Shown one piece after another: positions 6,548 to 13,311 of a stretch of 13,483 nt of DNA. Both the position numbers and the translations under genes were made by a program. Numbering within the stretch: position 1 is the first letter of the stretch; each line of letters begins with the position of its first letter. The DNA is taken from positions 1 through 13,483 of the forward strand of contig DATMBJ010000156.1 of NCBI GenBank assembly GCA_035559315.1. The letters are read 5' to 3'. Origin of the DNA: DATLZM01 sp035559315 (lineage in GTDB: Bacteria; Actinomycetota; UBA4738; HRBIN12). Below the pieces are notes generated by a model. It searched no databases, was not told where the DNA came from, and was given only the letters and a program-made list of their open reading frames with translations.

Positions 6548-7263
6548 GCCTCCCCCTCCCCCGGGTCGTCGGCGAACGCGTAGCCCACGCCGTGGACGGT
6601 CCGGATGAACCGCGGCTCGCCCCCGTCCTCCCCGAGCTTGCGCCGGATGCGCGCCACGTGGGAGTCCACGACCCGGCCGCCGGCGTAGTCCCGGTACCCC
6701 CAGACCCGGTCCATCAGCTGCTCGCGGGTGAACACCACCCCGGGCTGGCGGGCGAGCGTGAGGAGGATCTCGAACTCGAGCGGGGTGAGCGGCACCTCCC
6801 GCCCGGCGAGCGTCACCCGCCGCCGCGCGGGGTCGATCGCGAGGGGGCCCCGGGCCACCGGCCCCGCCGGCGGCGCCCCGCCGATCCGCTCCATCCGGCG
6901 GAGGATGGCCTTCACCCGCGCCGCGAGCTCGCGCAGGCTGAACGGCTTCGTGAGGTAGTCGTCGGCCCCGACCGCGAACCCCTCCACCTTGTCCGCCTCC
7001 TGGGTCCGCGCCGTGAGCATCAGCACCGGGGTCCACGCCTCCCGCTGGATCTCCCGGCACACCTCGAGCCCGTCCATCCCCGGCAGCATCAGGTCCAGCA
7101 CCACGAGGTCGGGCCGGTCCTCCCGGTGGCGGCGGACGGCCTCCGGCCCGTCGTGCGCCACCACGACCCGGAACCCCTCGCTCTCGAGGCGGGCCCGGAC
7201 GGCCTCCGCGATGGCCTCCTCGTCGTCCACGACCAGGACGGTTCGCCGCTGCACGGTCCTCAT
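6544..7263 (-). CDS. OmpR/PhoB-family response regulator
   Basis: This is a 239-residue two-domain regulator. The receiver domain has the acidic pair Asp13-Asp14, phospho-acceptor Asp57 (LVVLDLMLPGMDG), Thr84 and Lys106 (DDYLTKPF). After a linker (RMERIGGAPPAGPVARG) comes a winged-helix DNA-binding domain with LTPLEFEILLTLARQPG, FTREQLMDRVWGY and VVDSHVARIRRKLGE ending at TVHGVGYAF. It should bind DNA when phosphorylated by the kinase encoded next; targets are unknown. The ATG at 7263 has no Shine-Dalgarno site. A TACGAT box (complement of 7267-7262) would place a transcript start at the in-frame GTG at 7254 (Val4), so a leaderless start three codons later is possible. It begins 56 bp after rseP. 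Confidence 0.93.
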   Translation of the reverse strand: MRTVQRRTVLVVDDEEAIAEAVRARLESEGFRVVVAHDGPEAVRRHREDRPDLVVLDLMLPGMDGLEVCREIQREAWTPVLMLTARTQEADKVEGFAVGADDYLTKPFSLRELAARVKAILRRMERIGGAPPAGPVARGPLAIDPARRRVTLAGREVPLTPLEFEILLTLARQPGVVFTREQLMDRVWGYRDYAGGRVVDSHVARIRRKLGEDGGEPRFIRTVHGVGYAFADDPGEGEA

Positions 7264-7267
7264 CGTA
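7262..7267 (-). promoter_or_regulatory. Possible -10 box for a leaderless regulator transcript
   Basis: TACGAT (read on the minus strand from 7267 to 7262) fits the TAnnnT pattern of actinobacterial -10 boxes. It ends 7 nt before an in-frame GTG at 7254, the spacing expected for a leaderless start. The region 17-18 bp upstream (GAGGCC) does not look like a -35 box. The 56-bp gap would let the two-component system be transcribed apart from rseP. The support is weak. Confidence 0.25.
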
Positions 7268-7319
7268 GTCGGGACGCGGTTCGCGGCCTCCGGCGGGCGT
7301 GTTGAGATTCCGTGGCGGC

Positions 7320-8447
7320 CTACGGGAGCAGGCGCACCGGCTTCACGAGGTCCAGGTAGACCACGGAGAGCCCGAACAGGATGAGGAACGCGGCCACGAC
7401 CGCGGAGATCGGCACGAGCTTGCGGGGGTCGATCCTCCGCCCCCGGACCTTCTCCACCGCGAGGACCGCCAGGTGCCCTCCGTCGAACGGCGGGAGCGGG
7501 ATCAGGTTCAGGACCCCGATGAACACGTTCACGGCCCCGAACACGTACAGCACGTCCCCGAACAGGCCGGCGCTCGCCGTCTCCCCCACCGCCCGCCCGA
7601 CGCCGATGGGGCTCACCGGGTCCGTGGCCGCCCGGGGCGCGTCGGTGAAGAGCAGCTCGAACACCCGGCCGACGCCCCGCGGCCCGAAGATCTCCCCCAG
7701 GCTCCGGACCGTGACCGCCACGCTCCGCCCCACGAGCCCGGCGCCGCGGACCACGGCGGCGACCGGCCCGGCCCGGTCCCGGCCCACCTCGACGAGGTCG
7801 AGGAGCACGCCGATCCGGGCCACGCGCTCGCCGTCGATCTCGTCCCACACCGGCCGGAGCGTGACCGCCACGACCCGGCCGTCCCGCTCCACGCGGACCT
7901 CGATGGGGCGCCCGACGTGGGCCCGGGTGTAGGCCTGGAACTCCGCATCGGTGGGGTGGTCGATGGGCCCGATCCCCACGATCACGTCGCCCGGGCGGAG
8001 GCCGGCCTCGTGGGCCGGGGACGGCTGCCCGTCGATCCTGGCCGGCACCTCGGCGACGACCCGCGCCAGCCGGGGCTCGCCCACCAGCCCCAGCCACAGC
8101 CCGAAGAACCCGAGGGCGAGGGCGAAGTGGGTCACGGGGCCGGCGGCGACCATCAGGGCCCGCTGGTACGCGGGCTTGGCCGGGTAGGTGCGGGGGAGGT
8201 CCTCGGGCGCCACCCGCTGGAACGGGTTCATCCCGGCGATCTTCACGTAGCCCCCGGCCGGGAGGAGCTTCACGCCGTACTCCGTCTCCCCGCGGCGCGT
8301 CGACCAGAGCTTCGGCCCGAAGCCCACGAAGAACTCCTCGACCTTGAACCCGAAGGCCTTCGCCACGCCGTAGTGGGCCCCCTCGTGGACGAGGATCGCC
8401 AGGATCAGGACGACGAAGAACGCGACCTGCCCGAGGGCGCCGGACAT
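7320..8447 (-). CDS. rseP: Site-2 protease, RseP/Rip1 family, with PDZ domain
   Basis: This is an intramembrane zinc metalloprotease of 375 residues. HEGAH (residues 21-25) lies in the first membrane segment and is the HExxH site. GGYVKIAGMNP follows, as is usual in the family. A second hydrophobic segment is in AAGPVTHFALALGFFGLW. A single PDZ domain contains AHEAGLRPGDVIVGI. The third zinc ligand is Asp322 in NLIPLPPFDGGHL, and a last membrane helix precedes the C-terminus. Proteases of this type cut membrane-bound anti-sigma factors or other regulators after a first cleavage; the actinobacterial example is Rip1. It begins 7 nt after the dxr stop, with no strong Shine-Dalgarno site. The dxr-rseP-ispG order is conserved in bacteria, but here three genes separate rseP from ispG. 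Confidence 0.93.
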   Translation of the reverse strand: MSGALGQVAFFVVLILAILVHEGAHYGVAKAFGFKVEEFFVGFGPKLWSTRRGETEYGVKLLPAGGYVKIAGMNPFQRVAPEDLPRTYPAKPAYQRALMVAAGPVTHFALALGFFGLWLGLVGEPRLARVVAEVPARIDGQPSPAHEAGLRPGDVIVGIGPIDHPTDAEFQAYTRAHVGRPIEVRVERDGRVVAVTLRPVWDEIDGERVARIGVLLDLVEVGRDRAGPVAAVVRGAGLVGRSVAVTVRSLGEIFGPRGVGRVFELLFTDAPRAATDPVSPIGVGRAVGETASAGLFGDVLYVFGAVNVFIGVLNLIPLPPFDGGHLAVLAVEKVRGRRIDPRKLVPISAVVAAFLILFGLSVVYLDLVKPVRLLP

Positions 8448-8454
8448 CCGGGGC

Positions 8455-9612
8455 TCAGCGCCCCTCGACGATCTCGGCGGCCCGTCGCCGGGCCCAGGCG
8501 TCGGCCCGCTCGATCGTCACGAGGGACACCACCGAGGAGGGCGGCTCGTGCTCGTCCACCACGCTCTGGACGATCTCGACGATCCGCGTGAGCGGGATCT
8601 TCCCCTCGAGGAACGCCATCACCGCGACCTCGTTGGCGGCGTTCATCACCGCCGGGAACGTGAGGCCGAGCTCGCCCACCCGGTAGCAGAGGTCGATCGC
8701 GGGGAACGCCTCGCGGTCCACCGGCTCGAACGTGAGCGTGCGGTCGACCAGCGGGACCGGCTCGATCCCGGTGGGGAGGCGCTCCGGCCAGGCCAGCGCG
8801 AGCTGGATCGGCAGGCGCATGTCGGGCTGGGCGAGCTGGGCGAGCATCGTCCCGTCCCGGAACTCCGCCAGGGCGTGGACCAGGCCCTCCGGGTGGATCA
8901 CGACGTGGATCTGGGAGTAGTGCAGGTCGAACAGGTAGTGGGCCTCGATCACCTCGAGCCCCTTGTTCATGAGGGTGGCCGAGTCGATGGTGATCTTCGG
9001 CCCCATCTGCCAGACCGGGTGGGCCAGGGCCTCCTTCACCGACGCCTTGGCCAGCTCGTTCCGGGTCCAGCCCCGGAACGGCCCGCCGGAGCCGGTGAGG
9101 ATCACCCGCTTGAGGTCCTCCCGGCGCTCGCCCCGGAGCAGCTGGGCCAGGGCCGCGTGCTCCGAGTCCACCGGGACCAGCCGCTCGGGCTCCGCCTTGA
9201 TCAGGTCCTTCACGAGCTCGCCGCCCACGACCAGGCTCTCCTTGTTCGCGAGCGCCACGGTCTTCCCGCTCTGGAGCGCGGCGAGGGTCGGCGTCAGGCC
9301 GGCCGAGCCGACCAGGGCGTTGAGGACCAGGTCGGCCTCGACGTCCCGGGCCAGGCGCTCGGCGGCGTCCGGCCCCACGAGGATCTCCACCCGGCGCAGG
9401 CCCTTCAGGCGCTCCTTGAGGTCGGCGGCCGCCGCCTCGTCGGCGATGGCCACGTAGGGCGGGAGGAACTCCCGCACCTGGCCCACGAGGAGCTCGTGGT
9501 TCGAGCCCGCCGACAGCCCCACGACCTTGAACCGGTCGGGGTTCCTGCGGACCACCTCCAGGGCCTGGGTCCCGATGGACCCGGTCGAACCGAGGACGAT
9601 CAGCGAGCGCAT
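8455..9612 (-). CDS. dxr: 1-deoxy-D-xylulose 5-phosphate reductoisomerase
   Basis: This 385-residue enzyme catalyses the committed step of the MEP pathway, turning DXP into MEP with NADPH; it is the fosmidomycin target. GSTGSIG (residues 8-14) binds NADPH. LANKESLVVGG, PVDSEHAAL, LTGSGGPFRGW and HPVWQMGPKITIDSATLMNKGLEVIEAH follow, with the metal and substrate ligands Asp, Glu, Ser, Asn and Lys intact. The motif usually read as HPQS is HPEG here (VVIHPEGLVHALAEF), and LTASGGPF is LTGSGGPF. The ATG at 9612 gives the family N-terminus; an ATG ten codons upstream adds unlike residues. No good Shine-Dalgarno site precedes it. A TAACCT box lies 7 nt upstream, so a leaderless transcript is possible. 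Confidence 0.95.
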   Translation of the reverse strand: MRSLIVLGSTGSIGTQALEVVRRNPDRFKVVGLSAGSNHELLVGQVREFLPPYVAIADEAAAADLKERLKGLRRVEILVGPDAAERLARDVEADLVLNALVGSAGLTPTLAALQSGKTVALANKESLVVGGELVKDLIKAEPERLVPVDSEHAALAQLLRGERREDLKRVILTGSGGPFRGWTRNELAKASVKEALAHPVWQMGPKITIDSATLMNKGLEVIEAHYLFDLHYSQIHVVIHPEGLVHALAEFRDGTMLAQLAQPDMRLPIQLALAWPERLPTGIEPVPLVDRTLTFEPVDREAFPAIDLCYRVGELGLTFPAVMNAANEVAVMAFLEGKIPLTRIVEIVQSVVDEHEPPSSVVSLVTIERADAWARRRAAEIVEGR

Positions 9613-9619
9613 CCCTGAA

Positions 9620-9625
9620 AGGTTA
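9620..9625 (-). promoter_or_regulatory. Possible -10 box for a leaderless dxr transcript
   Basis: TAACCT (minus strand, 9625 to 9620) is followed by exactly 7 nt and then the dxr ATG at 9612, the usual geometry of a leaderless start. The -35 region (CCCCGT, or TGTCCC at a longer spacing) is poor. The 129-bp gap after cdsA, large for this gene run, gives room for an internal promoter. The call is tentative. Confidence 0.3.
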
Positions 9626-9688
9626 CCCCCCTGCACCACCATACGGGGACAGGACCGCGGAAGGACTCCCCCGACCCGGGCGGATGGG

Positions 9689-9735
9689 CCGCGGCTCCCC
9701 CGCCGCCGGCCCGGCCCCGCGGGGAGCGCCCGCGG
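9689..9735 (-). terminator. Imperfect hairpin in the cdsA-dxr gap
   Basis: GCTCCCC (9694-9700) pairs with GGGGAGC (9721-9727). Past a 3-nt bulge, CCGCG (9689-9693) pairs with CGCGG (9731-9735). It begins about 7 nt after the cdsA stop on the minus strand. With no T-run it may be a weak terminator, an RNA-stabilising or processing structure, or chance in G+C-rich DNA. The rest of the gap down to dxr holds no gene. Confidence 0.3.
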
Positions 9736-9741
9736 GCCGCC

Positions 9742-11289
9742 CTACACCAGTACCAGACGGAAGAAGACCAGGGCCGCGGGGGCCACGAACAGGACCGAGT
9801 CGATCCGGTCGAGGACCCCGCCGTGGCCGGGGAGGATGCTCCCCATGTCCTTCACCCCGAGGTCCCGCTTGATCAGGGACTCCGCCAGGTCCCCGAGGGT
9901 CGCGAACACCGCCACGACCAGCGCGAGCCCGACGGAGCGCGCCACGGACTCCAGGGCGTCCACGGCCGAGGCCACGACGCCCACCGAGACGAGGAGGACG
10001 ACGACCGTGCCCCCGATCGCGCCCTCCCAGGACTTCTTCGGGGAGATCGAGGGCGCGAGCGGCCGGCTCCCCCACCACGCCCCGACCACGAACGCGGCGG
10101 TGTCGTAGACGAAGGTGAGCCCGAGGACCGCGAGCAGGAGCGCGCGGCCGTCGGGGGGCGCGGGGATGGCCAACGTGGTGAGCGCGTAGCCGGCGAGCAG
10201 CGCGACGTAGACCACCGGGAGGAGCGTGAGGGCCACCTCGCGGGTCACGTGGTGGCGCTGGGAGGGGGGCGCCGCCATGTACCACAGGTAGGTGGCCATC
10301 GTCCCCAACCCGAGCATCGCGAGCATCGCGGCCTCGCCCCGCGCGTAGCCGGCGGCGAGGACCAGGGCCCCCGTGGAGAGCCCCACGGCCGTGGCCGGGT
10401 GGTGGTGGCGTCGGCGGAGCACCCCGTACAGCTCGCCCTGGGCCACCAGCACGAGGATCCCGGCCACGACCGCGAAGGCGGTCTTGCTCCAGGCGAGGGA
10501 ACCGATGGCGATCCCGGCGAGCACGAGGCCCGTGACGAAGGCGGCCGGGACGTCGCGGCCGGGGGCCCGGGCTTCGGCCTCGAACCCGACCTCGAGCGTC
10601 GTCGGCTCCTGCCAGCTCGGGCCCCCCAGGCCCTCCGGCCCCACCTTCACGGTCCGCGGCTCGGCGGCCGGCCGCTCGAGGTCCGCGAGGAGCCGCTGCT
10701 CGACCTCCTGCGGCGAGCCCGGCGCCTCCCCCGGCTCCCGCGCCTCCTCCATCCGGAGGGATTCCGCGAAGTGCTCCGCGGCGGCCTCCAGGTCCTCCTC
10801 CGTGGGGGGCTCCTCGGGGGGTTGGGCCGTCCCGGCGGGCTCGGGGGCCTCGGGCCCTCCCGCGGCGGCCACCTCCCGGGTGGCCGCGAGCTCCTCAGCG
10901 GGGGTCGCCTCGGCCCGGACCTCGGCCGGCTCCTCCGGGGTGCCGGGCCCCCAGGCGCGGGTCGGCTCCTCGGCGGGGAGGGGCTCCTCCGCGGGCACCT
11001 CGGACGGCACCGGCTCCTCCGCGGGGGCCTCCTCCTCGGCGGCGAACCGCGCGGGCTCCTCGGCGGGGACGGGCTCCTCGGCGGCGAACCGCGCGGGCTC
11101 CCCTGGAGGGGCGGCGGCTCCCTCCTCCTCGGCCTCCTCCCGCGGCCGCTCGGGCTCCCCCTCGGCCTCGCCGACCCCGGTCCGCGCCGGCTCGGCGGGC
11201 TCCGGCCAATCCACGTCCTGGATGGGCGCGAAGAACCGGTCGAGGTCCTCGAAGAGGTCTTCCTTCTCCTTCTCGCGTTCCTCGGTCAC
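9742..11289 (-). CDS. cdsA: Phosphatidate cytidylyltransferase with long acidic N-terminal extension
   Basis: This 515-residue protein makes CDP-diacylglycerol from CTP and phosphatidic acid, the precursor of bacterial phospholipids, in the cytoplasmic membrane. Residues from about 248 to the end are the enzyme: several hydrophobic segments, then SPKKSWEGAIGG, LGDLAESLIKRDLGVKDMG and PGHGGVLDRIDS (about 487-498), the family signature with its metal-binding Asp. Residues 1 to about 245 are an extension dominated by Glu, Pro and Ala, with two copies of EPARFAAEE (64-72 and 78-86). It has no membrane segment and is probably disordered and cytoplasmic. The GTG at 11289 has GGAGG 3 nt upstream and follows the frr stop by 16 nt. 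No equally good start exists just before the enzyme domain, so the extension seems to be translated. The extension's role is unknown. Confidence 0.9.
   Translation of the reverse strand: MTEEREKEKEDLFEDLDRFFAPIQDVDWPEPAEPARTGVGEAEGEPERPREEAEEEGAAAPPGEPARFAAEEPVPAEEPARFAAEEEAPAEEPVPSEVPAEEPLPAEEPTRAWGPGTPEEPAEVRAEATPAEELAATREVAAAGGPEAPEPAGTAQPPEEPPTEEDLEAAAEHFAESLRMEEAREPGEAPGSPQEVEQRLLADLERPAAEPRTVKVGPEGLGGPSWQEPTTLEVGFEAEARAPGRDVPAAFVTGLVLAGIAIGSLAWSKTAFAVVAGILVLVAQGELYGVLRRRHHHPATAVGLSTGALVLAAGYARGEAAMLAMLGLGTMATYLWYMAAPPSQRHHVTREVALTLLPVVYVALLAGYALTTLAIPAPPDGRALLLAVLGLTFVYDTAAFVVGAWWGSRPLAPSISPKKSWEGAIGGTVVVLLVSVGVVASAVDALESVARSVGLALVVAVFATLGDLAESLIKRDLGVKDMGSILPGHGGVLDRIDSVLFVAPAALVFFRLVLV
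11032..11101 (-). repeat. Direct repeat inside the cdsA extension
   Basis: A 28-bp sequence occurs identically at 11032-11059 and 11074-11101, 42 bp (14 codons) apart and in frame. It encodes the repeated EPARFAAEE of the acidic CdsA extension. Further degenerate copies of the PAEEP theme (for example PVPAEEP, APAEEP, PLPAEEP) flank it. The perfect identity suggests recent duplication or slippage. Confidence 0.8.
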
Positions 11290-11305
11290 GGGCCTCCGCC
11301 CTTCC

Positions 11306-11881
11306 TCACGCGATCTCCCTGAGCTCCTGCTCCTTGTGGCGCTGGATCTCGTCGATCTCGGCGACGTGCTGGTCCGTGAGCTTCTGGAGCTCCTTCTCGG
11401 CCCGACGCAGCTCATCTTCGGAGATGGCGCCCTCGCGCTCAAGCCGCTCCAGGGCCTCCTTGTCGTGGCGGCGCACGTTCCGCACCGCGATCCGCGCCTC
11501 CTCGGCGCGGTGATGGACCAGCTTGATCAGCTCCTTCCGGCGCTCCTCGGTGAGCGGAGGGAACGCGAGCCGGATGACCTGCCCGTCGTTGGAGGGCGTG
11601 ATGCCGAGGTCGCTCCCGAGGATGGCCTTCTCGATCGCCGCGATCGCGTTCCGGTCGAACGGCTGGATCACGAGGAGGCGCGGCTCCGGCACCGAGAACG
11701 ACGCGAGCTGGTTCAGCGGCACCTGGGCGCCGTAGTAGTCCACCTCGAGCTTCTGCACCAGGCCCGGCGACGCCCGCCCGGTCCGGATCGCGGCCAGGTC
11801 CTCCTTGAAGACCGCCACCGCCTTGTCCATCTTCGTCGAGGCCTCGGCCAGCGCTTCGTCGACGGTGCTCGGCGTCGTCAC
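11306..11881 (-). CDS. frr: Ribosome recycling factor
   Basis: This 191-residue protein splits post-termination ribosomes together with EF-G. The full family pattern is present: an N-terminal helix (KMDKAVAVFKEDLAAIRTGRASP), the small domain (VPLNQLASFSVPEPRLLVIQPFD, AIEKAILGSDLGITPSNDGQVIRLAFPPLTEERRKEL), and the long C-terminal helices (HHRAEEARIAVRNVRR, ISEDELRRAEKELQKLTDQH). The start is GTG at 11881, one base after the pyrH stop, with GGAGG 5 nt upstream. Adjacent pyrH and cdsA are as expected for actinomycetes, without an intervening uppS. Confidence 0.97.
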   Translation of the reverse strand: MTTPSTVDEALAEASTKMDKAVAVFKEDLAAIRTGRASPGLVQKLEVDYYGAQVPLNQLASFSVPEPRLLVIQPFDRNAIAAIEKAILGSDLGITPSNDGQVIRLAFPPLTEERRKELIKLVHHRAEEARIAVRNVRRHDKEALERLEREGAISEDELRRAEKELQKLTDQHVAEIDEIQRHKEQELREIA

Positions 11882-11882
11882 C

Positions 11883-12623
11883 TCACCCTCCGTGGACCAG
11901 GGTCCCGATCGGCTCGCCGGAGATGGCCCGGCGGATGTTCCCCTCCTTCCGGAAGTCGAACACGATGATCGGCAGCTTGTTCTCCATGCAGAGCGAGATC
12001 GCGGTCGCGTCCATCACCTGGTAGCCCTGCCGTAGCACCTCGAGGTACTCGATCTCCTCGAAGCGGCGGGCCGTGGGGTCGACGTGGGGGTCGGCGGTGT
12101 AGACGCCGTCCACCTTGGTCCCCTTGAGGATGGCCTCGGCCTTGATCTCGAGGGCCCGCTGGGCGGCGGTGGTGTCGGTGGAGAAGAACGGGGCCCCCAT
12201 CCCGGCGGCGAAGATCACGATCCGCCCCTTCTCGAGGTGGCGGATGGCCCGGAGCGGGATGTAGGGCTCGGCCACCTGGGCCATGTGGATCGCGGTCTGC
12301 ACCCTGGTCGTGACGTGGAGCTTCTCGAGCGCGTCCTGGAGGGCCAGGGCGTTCATCACCGTGGCCAGCATCCCCATGTAGTCGGCCCTGGCCCGGTCCA
12401 TGCCCGGCGCGTCCCGTCCGCGGAAGATGTTCCCCCCGCCCACGACCACCGCCGTCTGCACGCCGAGGTCCACGACGTCGCGGAGCTCCCGGGCCAGGAG
12501 CGCGGTCGACTCGGTGGAGATCCCGAAGTCGCGGTCGGGCGGGGCGAACGCGTCGCCCGAGAGCTTCAGGAGGACCCGTCGGTAGATCGGACGCCGCTCG
12601 GTCGCTCCGCCGCCATCCATCAT
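11883..12623 (-). CDS. pyrH: UMP kinase
   Basis: This 246-residue amino acid kinase phosphorylates UMP to UDP. RVLLKLSGDAF holds the N-terminal phosphate-binding Lys, VVVGGGNIFRG is the glycine-rich loop, and DYMGMLATVMNALALQ, APFFSTDTTAAQRALEIKAE and KVDGVYTADP are the usual UMP-binding and nucleotide-binding motifs. Three ATGs are possible. The one at 12623 is chosen because GGGAGG (complement of 12638-12633) lies 9 nt upstream; the ATG at 12632 touches that site directly, and the one at 12620 is farther away. The open frame continues upstream into tsf, but that part is a shadow. The gene lies 70 bp after tsf, and its stop is one base before frr. Confidence 0.95.
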   Translation of the reverse strand: MMDGGGATERRPIYRRVLLKLSGDAFAPPDRDFGISTESTALLARELRDVVDLGVQTAVVVGGGNIFRGRDAPGMDRARADYMGMLATVMNALALQDALEKLHVTTRVQTAIHMAQVAEPYIPLRAIRHLEKGRIVIFAAGMGAPFFSTDTTAAQRALEIKAEAILKGTKVDGVYTADPHVDPTARRFEEIEYLEVLRQGYQVMDATAISLCMENKLPIIVFDFRKEGNIRRAISGEPIGTLVHGG

Positions 12624-12693
12624 CCCCCGCATCCTCCCGGTCCCCGGTCGCGGCCGCGCCCGAACACCCTCGCCGTCCCGTCCGCCCCCCAGC

Positions 12694-13311
12694 CTAGCCG
12701 AGCTCCTCGCCAAGCTTGTACCGGACGAACCGACGCACGGCAACCTTCTCCCCGACCACCGCCGACACCTCGTCGAGGAGCTCGCCCACCGTCTTCTTGC
12801 CCTCGGGGTCCTTCACGAACGGCTGGTCGAGCAGCACGTGGTCGCGGAAGAAGGCGGCGAGCTTGCCCTCGACGATCCTGGGGATCACGCCCTCCGGCTT
12901 GCCCATCTCCCTCGCCTGGGCCTCGTAGATCCTCCGCTCCGCCGCGAGCACGTCCTCCGGGACGTCCTCCCGCGACACCCACGACGGCGAGGCGCTCGCG
13001 ATGTGCAGCGCGACGTTCCGCGCCAGCTCGCGGAACCGGTCGGTGTTCGCGACGAAGTCGGTCTCGCAGTTCACCTCCACGAGGACGCCGACCGTGGCGT
13101 TGTGGTGCACGTAGGCCTCGATCCGCCCCTGGGTCGCGGTCCGCCCGGCCCGCTTCTTCGCCGAGGCCAGGCCGCGCTCCCGCAGGATCTCGATGGCGCG
13201 CTGGACGTCGCCCCCGGCCTCCTGGAGCGCGCGCTTGCAGTCCATCATCCCGGCGCCCGTCGCGTCGCGGAGCGCCTTCACCTGCTCGGCCGTGATGTTG
13301 GTCGTGGTCAT
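12694..13311 (-). CDS. tsf: Elongation factor Ts, short form
   Basis: This 205-residue protein is the nucleotide exchange factor for EF-Tu. The N-terminal UBA-like domain (VKALRDATGAGMMDCKRALQ) is followed by GDVQRAIEILRERGLASAKK and the EF-Tu-contacting TDFVAN in VEVNCETDFVAN. The C-terminal part has GKLAAFFRDHVLLDQPFVKD. It is clearly shorter than the E. coli (about 283) or Mycobacterium (about 271) proteins and close to the Thermus form (about 196), so one core subdomain is reduced. Nothing suggests a frameshift, since both ends match the family. The ATG overlaps the stop of the upstream rpsB-like frame (ATGA at 13311-13308). Confidence 0.95.
   Translation of the reverse strand: MTTTNITAEQVKALRDATGAGMMDCKRALQEAGGDVQRAIEILRERGLASAKKRAGRTATQGRIEAYVHHNATVGVLVEVNCETDFVANTDRFRELARNVALHIASASPSWVSREDVPEDVLAAERRIYEAQAREMGKPEGVIPRIVEGKLAAFFRDHVLLDQPFVKDPEGKKTVGELLDEVSAVVGEKVAVRRFVRYKLGEELG

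Noticed and set aside
4116..6583. Large plus-strand open frames opposite ispG, yjbQ and the kinase
   Set aside because: They have Arg/His/Leu/Pro-rich shadow composition, no motif and no ribosome binding site, and lie opposite conserved genes.
6548..7060. Upstream extension of the histidine kinase frame over the regulator
   Set aside because: It overlaps the well-conserved regulator in another frame and has no kinase-like sequence. The GTG at 6547 with the GTGA overlap is the natural start.
9623..10285. Minus-strand open frame overlapping the end of cdsA and the cdsA-dxr gap, as a possible extra gene such as rlmN
   Set aside because: The translation is Arg/Gly/Pro-rich without any motif (no radical SAM CxxxCxxC). 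It is an alternative frame of cdsA.
11290..11442. Upstream extension of the cdsA frame into frr
   Set aside because: This stretch overlaps the conserved C-terminal helices of frr. The GTG at 11289 follows the frr stop and has GGAGG before it.
12624..12743. Longer pyrH start at 12743
   Set aside because: It would overlap the tsf end and has Gly/Arg-rich, non-family sequence. The GGGAGG site supports the ATG at 12623.
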